From Pedobacter heparinus DSM 2366 (GTDB lineage Bacteria > Bacteroidota > Bacteroidia > Sphingobacteriales > Sphingobacteriaceae), in assembly GCF_000023825.1 (NCBI RefSeq), contig NC_013061.1, positions 4,588,001-4,652,000 of the forward strand: 64,000 nucleotides of DNA, written 5' to 3'. Shown piece after piece: positions 7,337 through 17,507 of the stretch. The notes under the pieces were generated by a model that saw nothing but the letters and a program-made list of their open reading frames with translations, had not been told where the DNA came from and did no database searches. Every line of letters starts with the position of its first letter. Within the stretch, counting starts at the first letter, position 1. A program made the translations under genes and the position numbers.

Positions 7337-10300
7337 CTAATTCAGCGTAATCCTTAAACTAAAGCCAAAATTACTAAACGAAGTATTAAAGGTTTGTGAG
7401 GTGTATGGCTTAGTAACATTTGAGTCATAAAACAGCCTTACATTAAAGCGCTGGTTCAAAATATAATCCACACTTGGTCTTAAAGTAATGTTTTTAGCAC
7501 CTGATGAGACCTCTGCTTCAGTAACATCAGCCCTGTAAATTACCGTTTTATTGTCCCTTATTGCCACATCCAGTTTAAAATCCATGTTGTTATCAGTTTT
7601 TAAACCCTTAAACAGACCGAATGGAAACCTAAACTTAGTTGTGCGGTATCCCAGACCAAAAACCATGTTATTTTCTGACAACTGGGCAAGCTGGCTGTTG
7701 GCTAGGCTCAGTCCCAGTAAGCGTGTTCTTCCCAGCTCAAAATTGGCGGTCATGTTGTTCTTTAAGCGGGTATCCACCCCAATCAACGGAGAAAACTGTT
7801 CTGCAATGGTAACCTGGGCATATTGGTAATAAGGCAAAAAGTTGCTGTTCTCGTCCCTGCTGCTTACAAAACCGTTGCTTTCTTTATAACGGATCAATGA
7901 ATTAAAACCGTTCACGCTATATACCGAGCGGTAAGCATGCCTCAGATCAATAGAACTGAACCTGTCGGCCAGAAAAGCAATTCTGGTCAACCCCCTATAG
8001 TTCAGGCGCCAGTTTGGTAAGGGAATTTTAGGCAGGGAGTTCAGGCCGATAGAAGAGGCACTCTTTCCGGTATAAGCAGCCAAAAAGGCCGAAACAAGAA
8101 CATCCTGCGAATTTTTATCATATCCATCTGCATAACCTGTTGGCATATTGCCCGAAGAGTTTACATTCTGTGCCCCCAAACGTTGTGAAATGACCTGTCT
8201 GTTGCCCATAAATTCAGCAAATAATTTTGAGACCGTACTGCCCTGCTTCTCCGAAAATGCAGTCCTAAGCGAAATAAAGGAAACACTGTAATCACCGGTA
8301 GTAAAAGGACTCAGGTTCTCAAAATCGCGTGCCGACTGGTCATACCGAAAGTTTGTAGAGTAGTTGAGCGTTCTGTTTTTATTGGCTGTCAAGGTAATAC
8401 TCAGGTCTTTAATCGGCTCTATCAGCCCGGTTAAACTTAAGTCTTCCCTTAAGGTATTGATGTAAAGCTGTGATTGTAAGGTATCTCTTGTTATCCAGCC
8501 ATTGTTCAGGGCCATTTCCCGGATGTCACGCTGACTACCAAAAACAAAACCCAAACCAGGGGCTCCTGTTGCTTCATCCAGGCCAAAATAACTTACACGG
8601 GGCAAGTATCCGGGTAAAAAGATACCTTTCGTTTGTGTAAAGGCTGCATTTACATTTTTTACACTGGTTAACAAACCAACAAAGAATGAGGCCCCGGACG
8701 AGGGCTTATCACCCGCACCATTTGCGCGCCTCACAAAACCAAATTTATTGTATAACCCTGCAAGATTTAAGGTAGGGTTAACCTGTATTGTTCTTGAATT
8801 CTGAATGGTATTACCCAGGTCGATCAGCGGATCCCTTAATGTAGATAAAGGCTCGGTCTGCCAGTTAAAGTTGGTACCATATCTTGTAGCCACTGTTACC
8901 CAGTCCATTCCCGGAATCTTATTCAGCGGTAATGAATAAGTCACGTTTAAATTATGGTTATAATCCGTAGTCCTGCCCAGGCGCTTTAAATTTTGCCAGA
9001 TGGTATCTCTTTTTAATCCTTCAATCCGGCCCTCAGGCTCATCTATAATAGAATAATTGGTTGCATCAAAATCCAGTGTTAATGAACGTGTTAAATTCCA
9101 TGAAATGCCATAAACCCTCGTGATCAAAAAGTTTTTGTTAAACGTAGTGTTAATAGGAATGGAATTATTAGGATCATTGTTCCGCAAACTGTTTTCCGAA
9201 TAATAGCGGTCTACATCGATCCTGAAGTTGATCGCATTGGGTAATGGATTAAAGTTAAAATCTTTTAACAGGGCCAGGGTATTAGATTTGATGATCTTGG
9301 CAAAAGGTTCCACATTTTTCGCCTGCCCAGAATAACTATAAGCCAGCGATGCCCGGTAAGTTTTCTGCACATTATTCTCGTTGATAAAATCACGGTGTGC
9401 AAATTTTGTGTAAGCATAACTTGCGTTAAAGTTCTCTATATCCCACACCTGCGATTTTTTGTCCGGATTTGTCCTTTCCTTCCTCACATTTGTAAAATTG
9501 ATACTGTTCCGGGTCGTATAATCCTGGGCATACTCCAAAATTGCTTTCTTTTCAGATTTCGAAGCTTTGTCCAGCGCATTTTTCAATTCAATATCAGGCA
9601 TTTTCGGGTCATATTGCGGCGTGCTTACCTGACTCGAATAACTCACAAACATCGGGATTTTGATCCCTGTTTTCTGAGGGAAAAACTTACCCAGTTCCAT
9701 ACTTGATGAAATATCGAAAAACACATTATCTGCCCTGTTCCGTTCGCTTACTCTTTTTTCCAGGGAACCAAAACCTATGGTCGATTTACTACCTGATACA
9801 TTCACATCAGCAAAATCAGCCAGTTTGGCACTCATCCTTGCCGTTGCTGCCCATCCGCCCCGTTCGTCAAATTCTGTTAAACGCATCTCATTGAACCATA
9901 CCTGGGCACTTTTGTCCAAACCATCATCACCTGGGCTTGCCCCATTCCTGTAAGGGTTCAATACACCAAGCATATATACCCTCACCTTGCTCATATCAGG
10001 TTGCCCTTTTACAACAATCTTTTTACCATCAACCATATAAGTAAATGGCTTACTGATGTTCCATGGCAGACCATCTACATCTAAGGCACTGTTACGGGCA
10101 ATTTTCGCCTTCTGGAACAACTCCAGTTCAATATCCAGCTTATTCTGATCAGGCCATATCGCATAAGGGTCACTTGTACCCGGACGCGTCACTTTCAAAG
10201 GCTGTGAATATTCGTAGTAGTTGTCCTGGTTATCCGTACCTATCCTTAAAAAAGCGCTCAGGTCATTGTCATTGATCGGCGCGTTCCCCAGAGCTTCCAG

Positions 10301-13300
10301 GTGAATGTACATTTCCAGGTGTTTGTACGACCTGAAATCGTTCAATGCAGTTTTAAATGTAGCCCTTCCATAACCATCACGTAAATTTTTTATGGTTACT
10401 GCAAGCGATTGCTCATTTTGTCTTGTATCTCCCCGGTAATTGCTGAAATCACGTTCTCTTTCAATACCAGGTGGTACTACGTAAGGAATAGGGGTACGCT
10501 TACCATTTTCTTCTATGTTTACCGTTGATATTTCAATAGTTGAATTGTCGGGGCCTAAATTTTGCAGTGCAGGATCCAGAATAACCTGTGAAACTTCGTT
10601 GTTTGCATTGTACTGCCTCCACTCTCCTCTTACCAGCTGGATTTTTCCAAACCTCAGTACTGTAGTATCGGCAAAATTGGTCATGAACATCCTGATAAAG
10701 CGGATGGATTTAAAATCCTGGATACTGCCCACTTTTTGCTGATACTGAGCAAGGGGAATCCGGATCTGATACCAGGTAACCGGCTGCGTTTGCCCATTTG
10801 CCAGCTTCACCTGTGAGGTGATTTTATCTGTAACAAAATTCTGCCCAACCATTAAATCACCCGGGCGCATAGAAACCTTATACTGGAAATATTCATCGCT
10901 CTGGGTCATGTTGTTGTCCCTGTTGATATCTTCTCCGTCTGGCAAAGAAGTTGAAGCTGAATTGTCTACCCCAAAGTCTTCCTGTGATTGCTGTGCGGTT
11001 TTAGAATTTCCCTCAGGTCCATTGTAGCGCTGGTAACGTTTCAATATCCCTGCATTGACCTGATCAAGCGCCCTGCCCCTAAAATAAACATAATCGTCCG
11101 ATGAGGGGTCGTTGTCAAATTCAGCTGCTGCATCAGGGTTCAGCTGTCCTTTGATCTGGTTAATCAGTGCAGCAAATTTGGTTTTCTCATCCGCGTTAGA
11201 CAGACCATCCAAACCCACATCCTGTGCTTTCCTGGCTGCAGGATCATTGTCAAATGCCTGCACTACCGGTTGCAGTTTAGGTACCCTGCCCCAGTTGGTC
11301 TCATCATATTTTTCCGGGTCACCATTTGCGGGCAAACCATTTTCCAACGATTTACGCCCGTCTTTTAAAATATCTTCCGATATGTTCCCCAGGTTAAAAT
11401 ACAGGTCACCTCCTGTCGAGTTTGGTTTATAAATATTCGGGTCCATTACCCAAAGCTCGATATACTCGATGTTCAATGCCTGAAAGTCACTGGTTTCAAT
11501 TTTCCTGAACAAACCACCCCAGCGCGATCTTGGATTGGTCAGTGTACCATTCGGATTAAAGCCAGTTGTAGTATAATTGTAAGGGCCCCGAACCATAGGA
11601 TAAAATGCAACATCCAATGTAGGCAAAGTAATGGCCTGCCCGGTAGCTGTCTCTTTAAAAGGAAAAACCTCCTGCTCTATAATCTCACGCACATAATGAT
11701 TAGACAACTCATTCCGGTTATTTCTCAGGTTATCCGGAATAGTACCTGTATTCCTGTTATAAAAAATCGGGTCGATGTTATAAAAAGCAATTCTTGCCCT
11801 GTTAAAGCCATAACTCAAATCATCTATCCTGCTCGCTTCCGGGAAAAACTGCGGCGTTCCCGACAGTTGCCAGGCAATCGCACTTTTCAGATCTATCACT
11901 GAACGAGAAGCTTCAAAATCATCCAGGTAACTCACCCCACCTTTATTGCCGCCGAAGTTCAGGGCACTTGGATGGCCGGGAATCAGTTGTGCAAACTCAC
12001 CGGAAAAGGCGATATTGGAAGGCACTTTAGTCGATAATAAAGGCAGCTTATCCACCAGTTTGGTCAAAAACCGGGATGGAGAACTGTAGTTCAGGTCAAG
12101 TCCCCACATCGTATTGGAGATCGGCTCCTCACCAATATTTACTTTGGCAGTAAGCGGCTTCTCTGTAAGGTTCATCAACGTACCTCCAAGGTTCAGCTTG
12201 TTATTCACTTTATAGTCGAGCCTTGTTCCAAATAAAGAACGTTGCTGCAAACCAAACAATTCATTATTTTCAGTCGAAATCCTTATTGGCTGACCAGAAC
12301 TCAGTAAAGCCGGATTAATGATCCTCACCCTGCCTCCCTGGTAATCAACTGTAAAATCAACTCCTTCCTGTAAGGGAATTGTCCCTGCAAATACTTTTAC
12401 AGAACCTTCAGGTACATTGATGGCATTTAAGCTAAACTCTGAAGCGATTTCTGACTGGTAGGCACCTTTAATGATGTACCGGTTCTGGTTACTGAACAGC
12501 TGCTGGGCAACTACCTTAGTCGAATCGTATAATGCAGTAAAGGTATATTTATCAATCAGTGCCTGTTCTGTTGGTAAAAACTGATCTGCAAGGTCTTTTC
12601 CAAAAGGTTCAATCAGCGGAAATATGACCCTTCCGTTCAAGGGATCAATGGTGATATAGCCGTTAATGGTGTTGGTCGAAAAATTTACCTGGTTGTTTGT
12701 TGTACTGCCCGAATTTCCGTTGTTATAGGATGAATTCTGTGTATTTGTACTACTGGTTCCAAAAGGTTTGTTTTCGGTTTCAAAATCGAATACCCCATCA
12801 GGTTTACGTTCTTTCTGCTGGTTCAGCCGGTCAAGCCCCGTCACCTGGATCCATTGCTTGCCGTTCAAAGGCCGGCGGTCTGCATCCAGCTTCTGTCCTT
12901 CCTGTATCAGCGGCTTCTCTACACCGGTCTTTTCGTCAATACGGAAAACATCCAGTTTAAAGTTCTGCTGACTGATCTGATAGCCTCCAATGGAATAAAT
13001 GTTTTTCATCATCAGGTCCCAGGTGGGCAAATTGGTTTTGATCACATCATTTTTCAGCAATTTGGTATACAAAACTTTAGGGGTGGAAGGGTCAAAAGGA
13101 ACATCGGTAGAAAATTCTCCAACCTGGTATTCCACTCCATTGTAAGTGTACCTGTAAGCAACGGTTAACACCTCATCGCTGTTCAGCGCATTGTTCAGTG
13201 AGATATAACCCAGCTGGGGATGAAAAGTATATTCCCTGTCGGACAGTTTCCGCGCATAGGTCAGCTTGGCGTAATTATCCGTACCACCACTACCTGCAAA

Positions 13301-14527
13301 AAATGAAATGATCTCGTTAGAATTTGTAAATCGTGAATTGGCCGGAATCCTGGTTAAAAGATCATTGGAATTTCTTGGAAACAAAGGATTGGTAAAACCA
13401 GATGGCAGTACTGAAGCACCCCCGGTAATCCCCGGATTAAAAGTCTGATTTTCTCCAAGGTCTATAAAACCGAGCACATCCCTTGAATCCTGTGTGTTTC
13501 CTGCTTTATTGGTAATCCAGACCTCTACCTTGGTAATCAGTACCCCGGAAGTGATGGTCGGGGGATTCGACAATACTTTATTGTAATTCTCCCTGAAATA
13601 TCTGGCCAGAAAATAATGTTTATTGGCCTCATAATTATCTGCACTTAACCGGTACTCATTTTGTTGCGCACCATTGTTGATCTGAATTTCCCGCGACTGC
13701 GATTTTTGCTGTGTAAATACAGTTGCTACATTCAGTTTTCCAAACTTCAGCTGTGTCTTTATACCAAATAAGGCCTGAGTACCATTAATTAGCGTTGTAT
13801 TTAAGGGCAAGCTTACATTACCCGCCTCAATTTTTTGTATGATATCATCTTCAGCACCGGTATAGTCCAGCTTAACCTGATTTTCAAAATCAAACTGGGC
13901 TTCAGTATTGTAGTTCATGTTGATCTTCAGCTTGGTACCAATATTACCAATCACATCCATCTGTATGCGCTGGTTAAAATCAAAATTTCCCTGTACACGC
14001 TGGCGCTCGTTAAACAAAGGATTCTCATTTTTATTGATCCTTCCCAAAAAGGTAAGCTCAGCTTCCCCACGGGGCTGTATATCTATAGTTGTGCCCCCAA
14101 ATATCCGTTCAAAAGCCTTGCTGTTAACTTTCAGACTGGGTATAATGCCCGTTCTTCTTACATCGTTCACCTCCTGGTCAGACAATACCCGCCAGTTTTC
14201 GCGTTTAATTTCACTGTTCACCAGGCGCATGTATTCATCTACAGTCATATACTGCACCTGGCCAAAAGGCTTGTCGCCAATCAGTTCCTGGATAATATAC
14301 CTCTTATTAAGCGCATCATATTCCACCTTACGGTGCATATTTTCGGGTAAGGGATAAAAAGGGCCCGACAAAGACCTGATACCAAGCCTTTGCTTCTCTT
14401 TCAGCCCGAAAGAGTTTTTTAAAGTATCCTGCTTCCCCTTTTGTGGCACAACCTGCGAAAAAGCCTGTTGTCCGCTAAAAGTAATTGTCAGGAAGAGAAA
14501 TAGCGTTAATAAGGTTTTCAAGGGCAA
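7337..14527 (-). CDS. sprA: SprA, outer-membrane translocon of the type IX secretion system
   Basis: About 2,396 residues, the size of SprA in Bacteroidota. It has an N-terminal signal peptide (LLTLFLFLTITFSGQQAFSQ), then a long beta-strand-rich sequence to the C-terminal IT(L/I)N-like end, typical of a giant barrel. In Flavobacterium SprA is the 36-strand barrel through which T9SS cargo leaves the cell and is needed for gliding. The ORF has no ATG before the signal peptide: candidate starts are TTG at 14527 and TTG at 14521, the latter giving (M)KTLLTLFLFL. It begins 3 bases after the ruvA stop and in the same frame. The ruvA-sprA order is often conserved in the phylum. Confidence 0.95.
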   Translation of the reverse strand: MPLKTLLTLFLFLTITFSGQQAFSQVVPQKGKQDTLKNSFGLKEKQRLGIRSLSGPFYPLPENMHRKVEYDALNKRYIIQELIGDKPFGQVQYMTVDEYMRLVNSEIKRENWRVLSDQEVNDVRRTGIIPSLKVNSKAFERIFGGTTIDIQPRGEAELTFLGRINKNENPLFNERQRVQGNFDFNQRIQMDVIGNIGTKLKINMNYNTEAQFDFENQVKLDYTGAEDDIIQKIEAGNVSLPLNTTLINGTQALFGIKTQLKFGKLNVATVFTQQKSQSREIQINNGAQQNEYRLSADNYEANKHYFLARYFRENYNKVLSNPPTITSGVLITKVEVWITNKAGNTQDSRDVLGFIDLGENQTFNPGITGGASVLPSGFTNPLFPRNSNDLLTRIPANSRFTNSNEIISFFAGSGGTDNYAKLTYARKLSDREYTFHPQLGYISLNNALNSDEVLTVAYRYTYNGVEYQVGEFSTDVPFDPSTPKVLYTKLLKNDVIKTNLPTWDLMMKNIYSIGGYQISQQNFKLDVFRIDEKTGVEKPLIQEGQKLDADRRPLNGKQWIQVTGLDRLNQQKERKPDGVFDFETENKPFGTSSTNTQNSSYNNGNSGSTTNNQVNFSTNTINGYITIDPLNGRVIFPLIEPFGKDLADQFLPTEQALIDKYTFTALYDSTKVVAQQLFSNQNRYIIKGAYQSEIASEFSLNAINVPEGSVKVFAGTIPLQEGVDFTVDYQGGRVRIINPALLSSGQPIRISTENNELFGLQQRSLFGTRLDYKVNNKLNLGGTLMNLTEKPLTAKVNIGEEPISNTMWGLDLNYSSPSRFLTKLVDKLPLLSTKVPSNIAFSGEFAQLIPGHPSALNFGGNKGGVSYLDDFEASRSVIDLKSAIAWQLSGTPQFFPEASRIDDLSYGFNRARIAFYNIDPIFYNRNTGTIPDNLRNNRNELSNHYVREIIEQEVFPFKETATGQAITLPTLDVAFYPMVRGPYNYTTTGFNPNGTLTNPRSRWGGLFRKIETSDFQALNIEYIELWVMDPNIYKPNSTGGDLYFNLGNISEDILKDGRKSLENGLPANGDPEKYDETNWGRVPKLQPVVQAFDNDPAARKAQDVGLDGLSNADEKTKFAALINQIKGQLNPDAAAEFDNDPSSDDYVYFRGRALDQVNAGILKRYQRYNGPEGNSKTAQQSQEDFGVDNSASTSLPDGEDINRDNNMTQSDEYFQYKVSMRPGDLMVGQNFVTDKITSQVKLANGQTQPVTWYQIRIPLAQYQQKVGSIQDFKSIRFIRMFMTNFADTTVLRFGKIQLVRGEWRQYNANNEVSQVILDPALQNLGPDNSTIEISTVNIEENGKRTPIPYVVPPGIERERDFSNYRGDTRQNEQSLAVTIKNLRDGYGRATFKTALNDFRSYKHLEMYIHLEALGNAPINDNDLSAFLRIGTDNQDNYYEYSQPLKVTRPGTSDPYAIWPDQNKLDIELELFQKAKIARNSALDVDGLPWNISKPFTYMVDGKKIVVKGQPDMSKVRVYMLGVLNPYRNGASPGDDGLDKSAQVWFNEMRLTEFDERGGWAATARMSAKLADFADVNVSGSKSTIGFGSLEKRVSERNRADNVFFDISSSMELGKFFPQKTGIKIPMFVSYSSQVSTPQYDPKMPDIELKNALDKASKSEKKAILEYAQDYTTRNSINFTNVRKERTNPDKKSQVWDIENFNASYAYTKFAHRDFINENNVQKTYRASLAYSYSGQAKNVEPFAKIIKSNTLALLKDFNFNPLPNAINFRIDVDRYYSENSLRNNDPNNSIPINTTFNKNFLITRVYGISWNLTRSLTLDFDATNYSIIDEPEGRIEGLKRDTIWQNLKRLGRTTDYNHNLNVTYSLPLNKIPGMDWVTVATRYGTNFNWQTEPLSTLRDPLIDLGNTIQNSRTIQVNPTLNLAGLYNKFGFVRRANGAGDKPSSGASFFVGLLTSVKNVNAAFTQTKGIFLPGYLPRVSYFGLDEATGAPGLGFVFGSQRDIREMALNNGWITRDTLQSQLYINTLREDLSLTGLIEPIKDLSITLTANKNRTLNYSTNFRYDQSARDFENLSPFTTGDYSVSFISLRTAFSEKQGSTVSKLFAEFMGNRQVISQRLGAQNVNSSGNMPTGYADGYDKNSQDVLVSAFLAAYTGKSASSIGLNSLPKIPLPNWRLNYRGLTRIAFLADRFSSIDLRHAYRSVYSVNGFNSLIRYKESNGFVSSRDENSNFLPYYQYAQVTIAEQFSPLIGVDTRLKNNMTANFELGRTRLLGLSLANSQLAQLSENNMVFGLGYRTTKFRFPFGLFKGLKTDNNMDFKLDVAIRDNKTVIYRADVTEAEVSSGAKNITLRPSVDYILNQRFNVRLFYDSNVTKPYTSQTFNTSFSNFGFSLRITLN

Positions 14528-14530
14528 ATT

Positions 14531-15115
14531 TTATAAATTCTTCAATGCTATTTTTATCATTTGTTCAACAGACAGATCTTGCCCACCATTTTTCACCGCA
14601 TTGTCTATTGCCTTTTCAGAAGCAGGTTTGGCAAATCCAAGCATCATCAATGCCGAAAGTGCCTCTTCTCTTACTGTATTGTTTAAAGGGGCAGCAATTA
14701 ACGACCCCGATCCTTCTTTCTTCAGCTTGTCCTGTAATTCCAGTACCAACCTCTGTGCAGATTTTGCGCCTATCCCTTTAATCCGCTGGATAAGTGCCAG
14801 GTCTGCATTCACTATCGCCGTCTGAATTTCAACCGGCGTAATAGACGAGAGCATCATTCTCCCTGTATTGGGGCCTATTCCCGATACCGAGATCAGGTGT
14901 AAAAAAAGTCTGCGTTCTCCCTCATCGGCAAAGCCATAAAGGGTATGTGCATCTTCTTTTACATGCAGCCAGGTATACACCTTACAACGTTCGGTATTAG
15001 CCAGGCTGCTATAAGTATTTAAAGATATATTAAGATGATAGCCTACGCCACCAGCTTCTACAACAATATAAGTAGGACACTTAAAAGCCAGCTTACCATC
15101 AATATACTCAAACAT
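14531..15115 (-). CDS. ruvA: Holliday junction branch migration protein RuvA
   Basis: 194 residues. An OB-fold N-domain opens with MFEYIDGKLAFK. Helix-hairpin-helix repeats follow (LISVSGIGPNTGRMML at about 72-87, RIKGIGAKSAQRLVLEL at about 109-125), and the C-terminal domain III ends EQMIKIALKNL. RuvA binds four-way junctions and loads the RuvB motor; ruvB and ruvC are not here. It sits between maeB (2 bases upstream) and sprA (3 bases downstream) and is probably co-transcribed with both. Confidence 0.96.
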   Translation of the reverse strand: MFEYIDGKLAFKCPTYIVVEAGGVGYHLNISLNTYSSLANTERCKVYTWLHVKEDAHTLYGFADEGERRLFLHLISVSGIGPNTGRMMLSSITPVEIQTAIVNADLALIQRIKGIGAKSAQRLVLELQDKLKKEGSGSLIAAPLNNTVREEALSALMMLGFAKPASEKAIDNAVKNGGQDLSVEQMIKIALKNL

Positions 15116-15117
15116 AA

Positions 15118-17433
15118 TTATTTCTTAGCTATTCTTTTTAACAATCCGCCTTTTTTAAGATTTACCTCTTGTTCTTTTCCCTGAACATCCAGAACAGCTA
15201 AGGTAACCATATTTACAATCTCCCTAACCGAACTTCCAAGTTGAACAATATGAACAGGCTTGTTCAAGCCCAATAAAATAGGCCCAATAGCCTCAGCCTC
15301 ACCCAGTTCCTGCAAAAGCTTATAAGCAATATTGCCCGATTCCAGATTAGGGAAGATCAACGTATTTGCCGGCCCGTCTATCAATCTGCTGAAAGGAAAA
15401 TTATCTTTTAACAGGGCATTATTAATGGCAAAATTTCCCTGCATTTCGCCATCTACCATAATGTGCGGATGCTGATCATGCAGTATTTTTACAGCCTTTC
15501 TAACTTTTTCAGGCACCACACCCTCATTAGAACCAAAATTGGAATAAGACAGCAACGCAATACGCGGATGGATGTTAAATTTACTCACAGAACGTTCCAA
15601 AAGCAAGGTCAGGTCTACCAATTCTTCAGCGGTTGGATCTACATTCACTGTAGTATCCCCAAAAAATACAGGGCCTTTCTTGGTCATCATCATGTACATT
15701 CCTGCAACACGGTTTACACCGGGTGCAGTGCCAATTACATGCAGGGCAGGTTTAATGGTCGAAACATAATTTCTTGTCAGTCCCGATATCATGGCATCCG
15801 CCTCACCAAACTCTACCATAGATGCACCAAAATAATTCCTGTCACGCATCAGCTTGGTGGCGTCAAACAAGGTAAGCCCCCTCCGTTGTCTTTTTTCATA
15901 CAGGGCCTGGCCATATTTTTGCATCAGTTCAGGCTCCTTAAAAGTATCTATGATTGTTACGCCTTCCAGCTCCAGTGCACTTTCTTCAATAATCCTTTCG
16001 ATTACCTCTTTATTGCCCAGTAAAATCGGGATGGCAATGTTTTCATCCTTAACAATCTGGGCAGCTTTTAGTATCTTATAATGATCTGCCTCTGCAAATA
16101 CCACACGCTTAGGATCGGATTTGGCCTTATTCGTGATTGCACGCATGATGGCATCGTCCATGCCCAACCGGTGCTTCAGTTCTTCCTCGTAAGCGTCCCA
16201 GTCGGTAATGGTTTTCCGGGCAACCCCCGATTCAATTGCTGCCCTGGCCACCGCTGCAGAAACGTTAGTCATTAACCTCAAGTCCATCGGCTTTGGAATA
16301 ATGTATTCCTTACCAAATTTTATGTTTTTCTCATTATAGGCCATGTTTACAGCCTCTGGAACAGATTTTTTTGCCAGCGACGCAATGGCCTTTACTGCAG
16401 CAATTTTCATCTCTTCATTGATTGCAGTTGCCCTCACATCCAGTGCTCCCCTGAAAATATAGGGGAAGCCCAGTACATTGTTCACCTGGTTGGGGTAATC
16501 AGAACGGCCTGTAGCCATGATGATATCTTTACGGGATTTAATGGCCAGTTCATAAGCTATCTCCGGATTGGGGTTCGCCATGGCAAACACAATAGGGTTT
16601 TTAGCCATCGATTTCAGCATATCTTCTGTAACGCAGTCGGCCGACGATAAACCGATAAAAACATCGGAATCTTTCATCGCTTCTGCCAGTGTATCCAGTT
16701 TTCTGGAAGTTGCAAACTCAGCTTTGATCTCGTCCAGGTTTTCCCGGTTATCCCTGATCACACCCGACCTGTCGCACATCACAATATTTTCTTTTTTAGC
16801 CCCCAAGGAAACATATAAACGTGAACAGGAAATAGCAGCGGCACCAGCACCATTTACAACGATCCTGATCTTATCCATCTTCTTTTTCTGCAGTTCACAG
16901 GCATTTAACAAAGCTGCTGCAGAAATGATAGCCGTACCGTGCTGATCATCGTGCATCACCGGAATATTCATTTCAGCTTTCAAACGCCGCTCAATTTCAA
17001 AGCATTCAGGAGCTTTGATATCTTCCAGGTTCACTCCCCCAAATGTAGGCTCCAGTGCTTTTACTATTTTTACAAAATCATCAACATTCGTGGTATCAAG
17101 TTCCAGATCAAAAACATCAATATCGGCAAATATCTTAAAAAGAAGGCCCTTACCTTCCATCACCGGTTTACCAGCTTCGGGACCAATATTGCCCAGGCCC
17201 AAAACAGCGGTACCATTACTGATTACGGCTACAAGGTTGCCCTTTGCTGTATATTTATAAACATCTTCTGTATTTTCGGCTATTTTCAAGCAGGGTTCTG
17301 CTACGCCAGGTGAATAAGCAAGCGCCAGGTCCCTTTGGGAATTGGTTGGTTTAGTGGGTATAACCTGGATTTTACCCGGCCGTCCTTGCGAGTGGTAATC
17401 CAATGCATCCTGCTTTCTATTAATCTTACTCAT
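15118..17433 (-). CDS. maeB: NADP-dependent malic enzyme with phosphotransacetylase-like C-domain
   Basis: 771 residues, the length of the MaeB hybrid form. The N-terminal malic enzyme part (about 1-430) has the AYSPGVAEPC segment near residue 38, a metal/substrate stretch VMHDDQHGTAI near 160 and a dinucleotide-binding VVNGAGAAAISC near 192. The C-terminal part (about 440-771) resembles phosphate acetyltransferase, which in MaeB is thought to be regulatory. The enzyme oxidatively decarboxylates malate to pyruvate, producing NADPH in the cytosol. It leads the maeB-ruvA-sprA transcript, and a TAACTTTG promoter element lies 24 bases upstream. Confidence 0.95.
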   Translation of the reverse strand: MSKINRKQDALDYHSQGRPGKIQVIPTKPTNSQRDLALAYSPGVAEPCLKIAENTEDVYKYTAKGNLVAVISNGTAVLGLGNIGPEAGKPVMEGKGLLFKIFADIDVFDLELDTTNVDDFVKIVKALEPTFGGVNLEDIKAPECFEIERRLKAEMNIPVMHDDQHGTAIISAAALLNACELQKKKMDKIRIVVNGAGAAAISCSRLYVSLGAKKENIVMCDRSGVIRDNRENLDEIKAEFATSRKLDTLAEAMKDSDVFIGLSSADCVTEDMLKSMAKNPIVFAMANPNPEIAYELAIKSRKDIIMATGRSDYPNQVNNVLGFPYIFRGALDVRATAINEEMKIAAVKAIASLAKKSVPEAVNMAYNEKNIKFGKEYIIPKPMDLRLMTNVSAAVARAAIESGVARKTITDWDAYEEELKHRLGMDDAIMRAITNKAKSDPKRVVFAEADHYKILKAAQIVKDENIAIPILLGNKEVIERIIEESALELEGVTIIDTFKEPELMQKYGQALYEKRQRRGLTLFDATKLMRDRNYFGASMVEFGEADAMISGLTRNYVSTIKPALHVIGTAPGVNRVAGMYMMMTKKGPVFFGDTTVNVDPTAEELVDLTLLLERSVSKFNIHPRIALLSYSNFGSNEGVVPEKVRKAVKILHDQHPHIMVDGEMQGNFAINNALLKDNFPFSRLIDGPANTLIFPNLESGNIAYKLLQELGEAEAIGPILLGLNKPVHIVQLGSSVREIVNMVTLAVLDVQGKEQEVNLKKGGLLKRIAKK

Positions 17434-17456
17434 AAAATGCTTATCGTGTAAGGGGC

Positions 17457-17464
17457 CAAAGTTA
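17457..17464 (-). promoter_or_regulatory. -7 promoter element of maeB-ruvA-sprA
   Basis: TAACTTTG on the minus strand matches TAnnTTTG exactly. The -33 position (19 bases further) reads TTTA, one base off TTTG. It lies about 24 bases before the maeB ATG. Confidence 0.5.
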
Positions 17465-17507
17465 CAATTCTTTTAACAAGCCATAAATAAAAAAGAACAC
17501 ATTAAAT

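Noticed and set aside
13835..14350. 171-residue plus-strand ORF inside sprA
   Set aside because: Antisense shadow of the conserved N-terminal part of sprA, with no motif of its own.
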